Positions 50,353 through 59,229 of a stretch of DNA of 64,000 nt are shown here, in pieces. Within the stretch, counting starts at the first letter, position 1, and each line of letters opens with the position of its first letter. The DNA lies in the NCBI RefSeq assembly GCF_001428105.1, contig NZ_LMSJ01000020.1:656-64655 (forward strand), written 5' to 3'. The notes beneath the pieces are model-generated. The model was given only the letters and a program-made list of their open reading frames with translations, was not told the DNA's origin and did no database searches. The stretch is from Paenibacillus sp. Soil766 (GTDB taxonomy: Bacteria > Bacillota > Bacilli > Paenibacillales > NBRC-103111). A program made the translations under genes and the position numbers.

Positions 50353-51150
50353 ATGACCAACGCTATTCAATCGCTTTTAACCGCAGAGCAATGCGCATTT
50401 TATCAAGAAAACGGATTCGTACAAGTGGATAATGTTCTGAACGAGCAAGAATTAATTGAGCTTCGTCAATACATGGAAGAAGTGATGATCGAGGACTCGG
50501 GAGCGCTGTCATTGCAAACGGATAAAAAAGGCGGCAGCTATTACCGCGTGCTTAACCAGCGTGTTAATGTCTGGCGGGACCACGGGGGTATGCATAAGTA
50601 TTCGTTTAACCAGCGGTTTGCACAAATGGCACTCGAGCTTACGGGGGCTAGCGGCATTCGTCTCTTTCACGATCACGCCCTGTGGAAAATGCCAGGTGAT
50701 TCCAAGCCAACACCGTGGCATCAAGATTACCCATATTGGCCGATGACAGAACAGGGAGCCATGTCGATATGGATCGCGCTCGATGACGTGGATGAGTCGA
50801 ATGGTTGCATGATGTTCGTACCGAAATCACAAAATGCCGGTAAACTGAACCATATCGATTTGGCAAATCCACAGGATTTATTCGAGTTCGTGAAGGGGAC
50901 CGATTATGAGAATGCGAAGCCTGTGAAGGTGTCGTTAAAAGCAGGAAGTTGTACGTTTCATAATGGACTTACCTTTCACTATGCTCATTCGAATGTCACG
51001 GATAAACCGAGGCGTGCACTAGCGATCATTTACATGCCGGACGGAACGACCTTCAACGGGAAGAAGCATGCGATCACGATGGATTTGAACTTGCAGGAAA
51101 ATCAACCATTGGCGGGTCGGATGTTCCCGCTATTAGCCTCCAGATCGTAA
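50353..51150 (+). CDS. Phytanoyl-CoA dioxygenase (PhyH)-family Fe(II)/2-oxoglutarate enzyme
   Basis: A 265-residue oxygenase. The iron-binding facial triad is visible: His-x-Asp in PTPWHQDYPYW (about residues 121-123) and the distal His in FHNGLTFHYAHSN. The 2-oxoglutarate-binding Arg is in the following KPRRALAIIY. It should hydroxylate or demethylate a small organic substrate in the cytoplasm. It heads a probable four-gene operon with a PLP enzyme (14-nt gap), a heparinase-type lyase and a ferritin-like protein. Its substrate is unknown. Confidence 0.88.
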   Translation: MTNAIQSLLTAEQCAFYQENGFVQVDNVLNEQELIELRQYMEEVMIEDSGALSLQTDKKGGSYYRVLNQRVNVWRDHGGMHKYSFNQRFAQMALELTGASGIRLFHDHALWKMPGDSKPTPWHQDYPYWPMTEQGAMSIWIALDDVDESNGCMMFVPKSQNAGKLNHIDLANPQDLFEFVKGTDYENAKPVKVSLKAGSCTFHNGLTFHYAHSNVTDKPRRALAIIYMPDGTTFNGKKHAITMDLNLQENQPLAGRMFPLLASRS

Positions 51151-51164
51151 GGAGGAGGTCAGCT

Positions 51165-52316
51165 ATGGACAAGGATGATATCACGAGTAAGGAAGACCTT
51201 CTTGCTCATCTCGGTGACGACTATGACCGTTATTTGGGTGCCATAGTACCACCTATTTTTCAAAACACGTTGTTCACAAGGAAATCGGCTAATCACGGGT
51301 ATACGTATACGCGAGTTGCCAACCCGACGACGGAGATAGCTGAGATGAAAATCGCTGCGCTCGAGGGAGGAGAGGAAGCGCGTTGTTTCTCTTCGGGAAT
51401 GGCGGCTATCAGCGCTGCCTTGTCCTACTATCTCGAGAAAGATAGCCATGTCATATGCCCTCGTGCGGCCTACGTGCCTGCGAAAGCCTTCCTAGAAACT
51501 TACATGAAGAAGTTCGGCTGTGAGGTTACGCTCGTATCAGGGGAAAGCATCGAGGAATTCGAACAAGCAATCCGCCCGAATACGAAAGTTATTTATTTGG
51601 AAAGTCCGCTGTCGAACATTTTCTCTCTCCAGGATCTGCAGGCAATCTCTGCGTTTGCGAAATCTTACGGGATTGCGACGATTATTGATAATACCTGGGC
51701 GACGCCGCTCTATCAGAACCCCCTTGCCTATGGCATTGATCTCGTGGTTCACTCCGCATCGAAGTATTTGGGTGGGCACAGCGATATTCTAGGTGGTGTC
51801 ATCATAGGCAGTAAGCAGATTCTAGAAACGATTACAAATAACGAAAGAAGTTTGTTTGGGGCTGTTATGGATCCGCACCAATCCTGGCTGCTCATTCGGA
51901 GCTTGCGGACCCTCACGGTTCGAATGAGGCAGCATGAGGAGAATGGTAAGAAGGTCGCCGCTTTCCTCGAAGGTCATTCTCAAGTATCCACTGTCTACTA
52001 TCCAGGCTTGCCCAGCCATCCGCAATACGAGCTTGGGTGCAGGCAGATGTCCGGTTACTCGGGATTGATGAGCTTCGTACCTAAAGGCGACAAGCAGCAG
52101 ATTATGAAGATGATGAAAAGCTTGCGCTATTTCGAAGAAGGCCCAAGCTGGGGCGGTTTCGAGAGTCTCATCAATTCACCCGGGCTATGGGTCAACGAGG
52201 AGACATCTCTCTTGTCAGGAATTCCGATCGGTCTGATGCGTATCTCAGTTGGTCTGGAGAGTGCGGATTCGATTATCGAAGATCTAGATCGCGCACTAAT
52301 CGGAATGACACGATAG
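51165..52316 (+). CDS. Cys/Met-metabolism PLP-dependent enzyme (cystathionine gamma-synthase/lyase type)
   Basis: A 383-residue fold-type I enzyme of the trans-sulfuration family. Motifs are YTRVANPTTEIAEMKIAALEGG, SSGMAAISAAL, and the PLP Lys in VVHSASKYLGGHSD. The PLP-binding Asp lies in IIDNTWATPLYQ. Family activities include gamma-synthase, gamma- and beta-lyase and methionine gamma-lyase, and they cannot be separated by eye. GGAGGAGG precedes the ATG. Its place among carbohydrate genes, rather than with met or cys genes, is unusual. Confidence 0.9.
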   Translation: MDKDDITSKEDLLAHLGDDYDRYLGAIVPPIFQNTLFTRKSANHGYTYTRVANPTTEIAEMKIAALEGGEEARCFSSGMAAISAALSYYLEKDSHVICPRAAYVPAKAFLETYMKKFGCEVTLVSGESIEEFEQAIRPNTKVIYLESPLSNIFSLQDLQAISAFAKSYGIATIIDNTWATPLYQNPLAYGIDLVVHSASKYLGGHSDILGGVIIGSKQILETITNNERSLFGAVMDPHQSWLLIRSLRTLTVRMRQHEENGKKVAAFLEGHSQVSTVYYPGLPSHPQYELGCRQMSGYSGLMSFVPKGDKQQIMKMMKSLRYFEEGPSWGGFESLINSPGLWVNEETSLLSGIPIGLMRISVGLESADSIIEDLDRALIGMTR

Positions 52317-52375
52317 TTTTTAGGCGAAACCGTCGATCGTTAATTGTACGAAGTATAGAGGGGACGAGTGTTAAC

Positions 52376-54226
52376 GTGAGCTATGTACAGGATTGGCAGG
52401 CTGTTCAAGAGAAGATTCGGACGGAAGCTTGGGCGAAGATCGTCTATGACACCCTGCTTGAGACCACGGAATGGTGGGTCCATCATTATGCAGATGATCC
52501 AGAGAGAATTACGGGATGGGGGCACAACTATTTCTGTGAAGCTTGCGGGAGCAGGATTGATTTTGAGCGGGAGGCCCCTCATGCGAATAGCTGCCGAAGC
52601 TGCGGCCACGCCAACAAGGGGGCCCGCTTTGATCAAGCATGGAATTATTTGTACCGGGATGAAGCGCATAAACATGCTTTTTACGCAGGCGTGCTGTATC
52701 GGCTCACAGGCGACGATCGTTATCCGGCCTACATCCGCAGGGTGCTGTCATTTTATTGCGATCATTATGAGCAGCTCCAGGTAGATGTTCCCACTGGCTA
52801 TGCCGGCAAAATAGCCGGCATCTATCTCTGCGATGCGGTCGGAATGATTTGGCTGCTGCAGGGAATGGAGATGATTAAGGAGACGTTAAGATCAGATGAG
52901 CTGCGGCGCTACAAAAGCCATCTATTCGACCCCCAGGTAGAGCTGCTGGATAGCCACTGTACGAATATTCACAACATTTCGTGTTGGATGAAGGCAGCAG
53001 TGGGCATGACGGGCATGTTCTTCGGTGATAGCAGCTACGTAGAGAGAGCCTTGGAAGGACCATTCGGCTTGCTGCAGCAATTGCAGGAAGGTGTAACAGC
53101 GGAAGGATTCTGGTACGAAGGTTCATTTCACTATCATTTCTATTGTGTAGAACCGTTCACTTATTTCCTGTTGTTCGCCCGCATTTATCATGTGACATGT
53201 AAGGGAATGGAAGAGATCGTTAAACGGATGTATGTGTTTCCGGCTGAGCTTGTGTTTGATAACGGTGTTTTCCCCAATCCGAATGACGGCTGGCCGAATA
53301 TCGCACTGACGCACTATGCGGGTCAGTACGAGTACGCGAATCAATTGTTTCCAGATGCAGCCTTCGAGTACGCGCTTTCCAGATCTTACGAGACGTACTA
53401 CCGACCAACGATGGCCTATGGAGGGATGATCGAGAATTCTCCGGAGGGGTGGGTTCAGCGTCTTCTTTTCGGCAAAGGGAAATACGCTGGGGAAGAGTTG
53501 ATCCGCTTAACGAAAAATTATCCTGCTTCTCATATTTGCTCGTTACGTGCAGGGAAAACAGTTTTATTTATGAAATACGGACTGAATACGCGGAGCCATG
53601 CGCACCCTGATTTAATGAATATCGAGCTATTCGACGCGGATTGCCTATGGTCTCACGATATTTCCTCAAATGGCTATGGCTCTTTCTTGTTTCTAGAGTG
53701 GCAGCGGAAGACAATCGCCCATAATACGGTCATCGTCGATGGTGTCGATCAGGTCTGTTCGGAACGGGGAGTTGTGGAACAATTCGATCCGGAGAGAAAC
53801 CGAATTCGTGCCCAAGCCAAGGAGGTATATCCTGGTGTCGATTATGTGCGCGATATTCAACTTCAAGAAGGATGCCTCTCGGATACGTTTGAGGTCATCA
53901 GCGCAGACAAACATCAGACCGATTGGCTGTTTCACTGCCAAGGGAAGATGGAGACGGAGTTCGAAACGCAGCCATGTGCACCAATTGGGAGCGAGTTTGG
54001 TTATCAGCATCTCATGAATTTACGTGTATGCACGACGGATGATAGCTGGTCGATACGGTGGGTTATGGCAGAACGCACGTTAACGCTTCGGATGGAAGGG
54101 TGCTTGGGTACTGACATTTATGTATTCGAGGGCTATGAAGATACAACAGCTAAGAAACGATCCGGTGTATTAGTGAGAAGGCATGGGTGTGGAGCAGCGT
54201 ACCGTGCGGTTTATACGATAGAGTGA
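52376..54226 (+). CDS. Intracellular heparinase II/III-family protein with zinc ribbon
   Basis: A 616-residue lyase-type protein with no signal peptide. An N-terminal CxxC...CxxC element (CEACG, then CRSCG about 20 residues later, near residues 57-85) looks like a structural zinc ribbon. An alpha-toroid follows, then the heparinase domain with SHAHPDLMNIELFDAD and RKTIAHNTVIVDGVDQ. GTG 52376 is taken as the start. The longer frame reaches into the PLP gene, and AGAGGGG sits 12 nt upstream, so the start is uncertain. It probably cleaves imported uronate-containing oligosaccharides by beta-elimination. Confidence 0.82.
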   Translation: MSYVQDWQAVQEKIRTEAWAKIVYDTLLETTEWWVHHYADDPERITGWGHNYFCEACGSRIDFEREAPHANSCRSCGHANKGARFDQAWNYLYRDEAHKHAFYAGVLYRLTGDDRYPAYIRRVLSFYCDHYEQLQVDVPTGYAGKIAGIYLCDAVGMIWLLQGMEMIKETLRSDELRRYKSHLFDPQVELLDSHCTNIHNISCWMKAAVGMTGMFFGDSSYVERALEGPFGLLQQLQEGVTAEGFWYEGSFHYHFYCVEPFTYFLLFARIYHVTCKGMEEIVKRMYVFPAELVFDNGVFPNPNDGWPNIALTHYAGQYEYANQLFPDAAFEYALSRSYETYYRPTMAYGGMIENSPEGWVQRLLFGKGKYAGEELIRLTKNYPASHICSLRAGKTVLFMKYGLNTRSHAHPDLMNIELFDADCLWSHDISSNGYGSFLFLEWQRKTIAHNTVIVDGVDQVCSERGVVEQFDPERNRIRAQAKEVYPGVDYVRDIQLQEGCLSDTFEVISADKHQTDWLFHCQGKMETEFETQPCAPIGSEFGYQHLMNLRVCTTDDSWSIRWVMAERTLTLRMEGCLGTDIYVFEGYEDTTAKKRSGVLVRRHGCGAAYRAVYTIE

Positions 54227-54261
54227 AAGTATGTCATTTCTTCTTATGGGGGTAATCATCA

Positions 54262-55605
54262 ATGGCGAAGAGAATTGAAGTGGACGTAACGGATTACAGC
54301 TTCCTTGAGGCTGCATCTTCCTATAGAGGCTCGTTGCTGCGACCGATAGATACCGCGAAGCTGCTGAAGATGTGCTTCTGGTTGGAGTTCGAGCTGTCAC
54401 GAATGACGATGGGCTGGGTCTCATCAGTCCCAGATTGGGATCTGAAAGGGGAGCTTGTGCGCTTGTCATATCTGCACACGCAGCATATGGTGCAGCTGCG
54501 TGAACGAATCAGCGAGCTTCCTGGCGCGGATATCAATGATAAAGCCTGGACGCCGAGTTGCCTCCAAGAAGCTTGTCAACGTATTACACAAGCGGGAGGG
54601 CTAATCGAATTTGCTGCGGGCTATAAGTTCATCGTTCAGAAGCTTTATGAGCAGTATACCGCATTTCATGAAACGCTGGATCCGATCCTTGATGGACCGA
54701 CGTTTGATAAACTGCGATATATCGAGCTGGATAAGGAGCAGATGATTTCTTGGGGTATTCCTTACGTGAAGTTTGCTTATGTAGAAGATGGGCAGAAGCG
54801 TGATGCGTATCATAGTTGGCTAGTTTATATCGATCACGTATGGAAGGCGCTCGAGAAATCATCTTCAGGGACCAAGATCGATTGGCCTGACCATCCGGTG
54901 AGCGAGCCAGCGGGCCCAATTCCTCTGAAGCCTGCTAACGATCCGAAGTATCCGCATGTCGATCTGACCCAATATAAAAGCGCCATGTTCGATCCGAAAT
55001 CGCCCACGTACGATAGCTTGAAACATATGATCTTCATCAATGCTAGTGAAATGTCGGCTGTGGAAAGCCTGACCTATCTGTACTACGGTGTGCAGAAAAT
55101 GCCAGTAGATTTCTACCTAGATGTAGCAAGGCATACGTGGGATGAGGTTCGTCACAGTCAGATGGGTGTTCGCCGGTTAAAGCAGATGGGCTATCGCACG
55201 GAGGATTTCTCTTGGCATCCGTCCACAGCTCCGACGCCGGAAACGATGAAGCAGGTGTTTCCAGAGTTCTATGCCAGTTTGACGATGGTGATGGAGCCCT
55301 GTTCTTTCATTAAGAAACGGAAGTCGATTACTGCATTCATGAAGCACGGTGATCCTTTATCGTCTATCCAATCCGAATATGATATTGCAGACGAGCGCCT
55401 TCATGTAGGGTTTGGGCAGAAATGGGGCGCAAAGCTATTCGAGCATATGGATGACTTCATATCTGCACAGAATGCCGCTGAAACGGTTAAACAGATGCAT
55501 CTGCGCAAAATGGGCTACAGCCAGGATGAGATTAATAAAGTGCTGCACAGCTTTCCGGAGTTTTGTGGATTTGCAACGATGGAGCTTAATTATGATAAGT
55601 ATTAA
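54262..55605 (+). CDS. Ferritin-like di-iron protein, DUF455-like
   Basis: A 447-residue soluble protein I do not recognise with certainty. Two helix-pair motifs suggest a carboxylate-bridged di-iron site: SEMSAVESLTYLYYG then TWDEVRHSQMGVRRL (E, DExRH), and later DIADERLHVGFG (DExxH). This pattern is seen in DUF455/MiaE-like ferritin-fold proteins. The rest is rich in aromatic residues and has no signal peptide. It starts 35 nt after the heparinase gene and ends before a hairpin, so it is the last gene of the PhyH-PLP-lyase operon. A second iron-dependent oxygenase acting on the same substrate as PhyH is my inference. Confidence 0.5.
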   Translation: MAKRIEVDVTDYSFLEAASSYRGSLLRPIDTAKLLKMCFWLEFELSRMTMGWVSSVPDWDLKGELVRLSYLHTQHMVQLRERISELPGADINDKAWTPSCLQEACQRITQAGGLIEFAAGYKFIVQKLYEQYTAFHETLDPILDGPTFDKLRYIELDKEQMISWGIPYVKFAYVEDGQKRDAYHSWLVYIDHVWKALEKSSSGTKIDWPDHPVSEPAGPIPLKPANDPKYPHVDLTQYKSAMFDPKSPTYDSLKHMIFINASEMSAVESLTYLYYGVQKMPVDFYLDVARHTWDEVRHSQMGVRRLKQMGYRTEDFSWHPSTAPTPETMKQVFPEFYASLTMVMEPCSFIKKRKSITAFMKHGDPLSSIQSEYDIADERLHVGFGQKWGAKLFEHMDDFISAQNAAETVKQMHLRKMGYSQDEINKVLHSFPEFCGFATMELNYDKY

Positions 55606-55641
55606 TGAACACAATCCATAGCCGATTACCGTGGAAAGGTT

Positions 55642-55685
55642 TATAATGCTAACAATAAGTGCGTGAGCTGTTGGCTCACGCACTT
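55642..55685 (+). promoter_or_regulatory. -10 element and 5'-terminal hairpin before the sensor kinase
   Basis: TATAAT (55642-55647) would place the start near 55653. A perfect 12-bp stem, AAGTGCGTGAGC (55657-55668) with GCTCACGCACTT (55674-55685), loop TGTTG, begins about 4 nt later with no T-tract. It would sit at the very 5' end of the message, or end the upstream operon. Confidence 0.5.
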
Positions 55686-55714
55686 GCCATTCCATCAGAA
55701 TGCAGGTGAAGTGT

Positions 55715-57505
55715 TTGTCTAATGTCATTTCCAAATTTCTGAGTTTGAAGCTGCGTACGAAGTTTCTGCTGTCCTTTACAGTTCTGATTTTGGTAACGGT
55801 GCTTATGATTAGCATCGTTAATTATTATGTATCTGTAAGCGTAATCAAACAGAATACGTCCGTTTTTTCTCAATATTTAATTGAACAAATTGGAATTAAC
55901 CTCGAGAAACGGACCAAGGATATTGAGGAGCATGTATTCCAACAATTCCGCAATTCCACACTCAATACGACGCTGGGTATTTCTGAGGACGCAAGCGAAT
56001 CAGATTTGTATATGAAAAATAAGGTAATTAGTGAATTCATGAAAGATTTAGTGTTTTCCAAAGATGATTACTTGTCGGTCATGGTCATCGATACGGCAGG
56101 CAACCCATTCGGATTCGAACGCAGTGCGATACAAAATTACAATAAACAATTGGTGAATCTGGATATTGAGCGGATTAAAGATCAGCGTGGCCGCACTTCC
56201 TGGATTCCGGGAAAGAGCAACGTTATCTTCATGGAAAAGGCTGTATATGACGTTACGTCTAGCCGCTATGTGGGTATCATTATCGTCGGTGTAGACATTA
56301 ATTTGATCGGCAGCATCTACACCAATGTAGACGAACTAACGAAGGGGAACATCGTCATCTTGAACGAGGTACTCGAGCCGCTGATGTTTGACAGGCTTGT
56401 TTCGGAGCCGACCCGCTATTTCATCGAAAACAAGATGTACGCTCAGAATCCCAGCCTTAATCAGGGTTTTCAATCTGAAGGGCAAACGTACATTTCTACT
56501 ATAATTTCAACACCCTATGACAAGTGGATGATTATCCAAGTCATTGCTGTCAACGAATTAACACGCGGCACGGAAGTTATCAAATTGTGGACATTAAGCA
56601 CCATTCTTGTCTCGCTATTCCTAGCGTTCATCCTCGCCGTGATCATTTCTAGAAACATAACAGGAAACGTTCGCTTGCTGCTCCAGAGTATGACCCACTT
56701 CTCCGTGGACTTCACCCATAAGGTCATCGTTCCCAGGAGCAGAGACGAGGTAGGGCTGCTTGCGGAGAAATTCAATTCAATGGCTACGAAGATCAGCGAG
56801 TTAATCCACACGGTCTATGAGGAGAAGCTGCTGAAGCAAAAAGCGGAGTATCGCACGCTGCAATTCGAATATAAAGCACTGCAGGCGCAAATAGACCCTC
56901 ATTTTCTCTATAATACGCTGGAGTCAATACATAGCTTAGCCAAGCTGCGTGGGGATGAACAAGTCAGTGAAATGATCTACCTTCTAGGTAAGCTGCTCAG
57001 AGAGAGCATTAGCAAGAAGGGGGATATCATCTACCTGCAAGAAGAAGTGGACTTTATTCGGAGTTATTTATCTATTCATCAAATCATCTATGGCAATCGA
57101 ATTGAGGTCAATTATTATTTTGACAGTAGCCTGATGACCTTTAAGGTTCCTAAATTCATTCTCCAGCCGCTCGTAGAAAACTCGATCAAGCATGGCATTG
57201 AAGAGAAAGTAGGTAAAGGGGTTGTCAGTATCGGCTGCTGGATCAAGGAAGACGTTCTATATCTCGAAGTGTCCGATAACGGCGTAGGCATAGATGAGGA
57301 GACGAAGGAACACTTGCTCAACCCGCCAGAGCATTCGAAGCTGAAACAGAAGGATAAGCATACGAATGTGGGGATCATCAGTGTGCACAAGCGGATACAA
57401 ATATTATTTGGAGAAGAATACGGTTTATCTATTATGAGTGAAATGGATCAGGGGACAACGATTCGGATTCGTCTTCCGATCCTAACGGAGGAGGGCTCCA
57501 AATGA
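55715..57505 (+). CDS. Sensor histidine kinase, YesM type
   Basis: A 596-residue membrane kinase. Membrane helices lie at about residues 16-38 and 292-314 around an extracellular Cache-like sensor; a HAMP domain follows. The His_kinase domain has QAQIDPHFLYNTLESIHSLA with the phospho-acceptor H396. The ATPase has LQPLVENSIKHGIE, SDNGVGID and GIISVHKRI. TTG 55715 is preferred (AGGTG 6 nt upstream) over ATG 55700. It overlaps the response-regulator gene by 4 nt. In B. subtilis YesM/YesN pairs with rhamnogalacturonan use, matching the neighbours. Confidence 0.92.
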   Translation: MSNVISKFLSLKLRTKFLLSFTVLILVTVLMISIVNYYVSVSVIKQNTSVFSQYLIEQIGINLEKRTKDIEEHVFQQFRNSTLNTTLGISEDASESDLYMKNKVISEFMKDLVFSKDDYLSVMVIDTAGNPFGFERSAIQNYNKQLVNLDIERIKDQRGRTSWIPGKSNVIFMEKAVYDVTSSRYVGIIIVGVDINLIGSIYTNVDELTKGNIVILNEVLEPLMFDRLVSEPTRYFIENKMYAQNPSLNQGFQSEGQTYISTIISTPYDKWMIIQVIAVNELTRGTEVIKLWTLSTILVSLFLAFILAVIISRNITGNVRLLLQSMTHFSVDFTHKVIVPRSRDEVGLLAEKFNSMATKISELIHTVYEEKLLKQKAEYRTLQFEYKALQAQIDPHFLYNTLESIHSLAKLRGDEQVSEMIYLLGKLLRESISKKGDIIYLQEEVDFIRSYLSIHQIIYGNRIEVNYYFDSSLMTFKVPKFILQPLVENSIKHGIEEKVGKGVVSIGCWIKEDVLYLEVSDNGVGIDEETKEHLLNPPEHSKLKQKDKHTNVGIISVHKRIQILFGEEYGLSIMSEMDQGTTIRIRLPILTEEGSK

Positions 57506-59136
57506 CATACAAAGTAGTGGTTATAGACGATAAACCGCTGATCCGGCAAGCGATTGTACAAACGATCGATTGGGATAAACTGAATTGCACCGTAGTTGGT
57601 CAAGCGGAGGACGGGATTGAAGGTAAACGCTTAATCATGGAGTTCCAGCCAGATATTCTCGTCACGGACATCAAAATGCCCGGCTTAAGCGGACTAGATT
57701 TAGCTGAAGGGATGAATACGGACTTCCCACTGGCCAAAACGATCCTAATTACCGGCTACCAGGATTTCGAATATGCGAAGAGAGCTGTCCGACTTGGTGT
57801 ATTCGATTTTATCGTCAAACCCATTAACTACGAAGAGCTAAGCCGAGTGATTGGGAGTGCTGTATCAGAAATTGATTCCAAACGCAGGGAGAATGAGCAT
57901 ACGTTCAAGATTGCATCAGCTTACGTCGAGTTGGAGAAACAACATAGCGATTCCATCCCGTCGCTCAGAAGTAAGCTGATCGGTGATTTAATGACAGGAA
58001 CAGGCGATATGCAAGAACAAGTGAAGAAACTTGAAATCCTGTATAGCCGATTCGTTGTGCAAATTGTTCGTACCGCAGATAGAGGGGGCCAGTCTGGTGC
58101 AGCGAACACAGTCAAGCTTAAGCAACAGATGCAGCTCCGCCTAACTGAACAAGCGCATGATCTAACTGCCAAGCGTGATTTTTATGTGATTGAGTCTCTG
58201 CGGGATCATGATCTTATATTTGTCTGTCTTTTTCCTAAGGTGTTCTCGCAAAGGGAATTCAGAATGAAGATGCAGAGTTTCTGCAATGAGTTTATTGATG
58301 TGGCGAAAATGAAGGAGCAAGTCTCCTGTCATATTGCGGTCAGTTCTGTGTATAAATCACTTCTCGAGCTGCCGGAAGCTTTCAAGGAAGCTTCTCTGAT
58401 TATGGATTCAAGCTTTTTCAGGATGGAGGAAAGTGTGTTATTCCCGGATCATGGCCAGCAAGAGAAAGAACTGGGGAAATTCTCGATTATTCAGGATTTG
58501 GAGCAGTTCAATCAAATGTTGGAGCATAAATCCAGCGAAGATGTGATTGCTTATTTGGAGCGGTTTCTAAAACAAATTACGGCTTATAGTGAAGGGAATA
58601 TCCTTGTCGTGAAGGGTTTGCTCTCCGAAGTATGTCTTGCGGTGGCACGCTACTATTTCCGTGTAACTGGCGATGAATTCGGTCTTGGCAAAAGTGTGGA
58701 CCAAATTCTCGAGGATGTCTATCGGCTGACGAGTATGAAGGAAGCTTCTACCTACCTCACAACGTTTATTGGGACGATCAAAAAGAAGCTTGAAGGCGGG
58801 GAAAAGGTGTATTCCCTTGTTGTGAAAAAGGTTATTGATTACATTAACAGTCATATCGCCGACACCATCAACTTGACGTCAACCGCTGAACATTTTGGTC
58901 TGAGCTCGAGTTATTTAAGCAGGTTGCTGCGTACTGAAACCGGTATTAATTTCGTAGATCTTGTGTCTAAGGCTCGGATTGAAACAGCCAAGCGTCTGCT
59001 GATGGATCCCAAAAATAAGGTGAACGAAGTCGGCGAAATGGTAGGGTATAAGGAATACGCCTATTTCTATCAGGTTTTCAAGAGACTGGAAGGTCAGTCC
59101 CCTAAAGAGTATAAGAACAGAGGTAAAGAAATCTAA
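57502..59136 (+). CDS. Response regulator with AraC-type output, YesN type
   Basis: A 544-residue regulator. The receiver domain (1-120) has VVIDDKP and the phospho-acceptor Asp near residue 56 in DILVTDIKMPG; Lys is in FIVKPINYEEL. A linker of about 300 residues follows. The C-terminal AraC domain shows INLTSTAEHFGLSSSYLSRL and VNEVGEMVGYKEYAYFYQVF, ending QSPKEYKNRGKEI. It is translated coupled to the kinase (ATGA overlap) and probably activates the GH105, peptidase and permease genes downstream. Confidence 0.94.
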   Translation: MTYKVVVIDDKPLIRQAIVQTIDWDKLNCTVVGQAEDGIEGKRLIMEFQPDILVTDIKMPGLSGLDLAEGMNTDFPLAKTILITGYQDFEYAKRAVRLGVFDFIVKPINYEELSRVIGSAVSEIDSKRRENEHTFKIASAYVELEKQHSDSIPSLRSKLIGDLMTGTGDMQEQVKKLEILYSRFVVQIVRTADRGGQSGAANTVKLKQQMQLRLTEQAHDLTAKRDFYVIESLRDHDLIFVCLFPKVFSQREFRMKMQSFCNEFIDVAKMKEQVSCHIAVSSVYKSLLELPEAFKEASLIMDSSFFRMEESVLFPDHGQQEKELGKFSIIQDLEQFNQMLEHKSSEDVIAYLERFLKQITAYSEGNILVVKGLLSEVCLAVARYYFRVTGDEFGLGKSVDQILEDVYRLTSMKEASTYLTTFIGTIKKKLEGGEKVYSLVVKKVIDYINSHIADTINLTSTAEHFGLSSSYLSRLLRTETGINFVDLVSKARIETAKRLLMDPKNKVNEVGEMVGYKEYAYFYQVFKRLEGQSPKEYKNRGKEI

Positions 59137-59229
59137 TAAAAGGGTAAGATTCTCGTATGTAAACTGCTGGGCGTGTGCGATACATTATGGTTACAAGCAC
59201 GTTATAGTGCGTATTAGGAGGTGCTTACC

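Noticed and set aside
52187..52375. N-terminal extension of the intracellular heparinase-type protein into the PLP gene
   Set aside because: The added segment is Arg/Ser-rich out-of-frame sequence of the PLP gene's 3' end, unlike the family; GTG 52376 is more credible.
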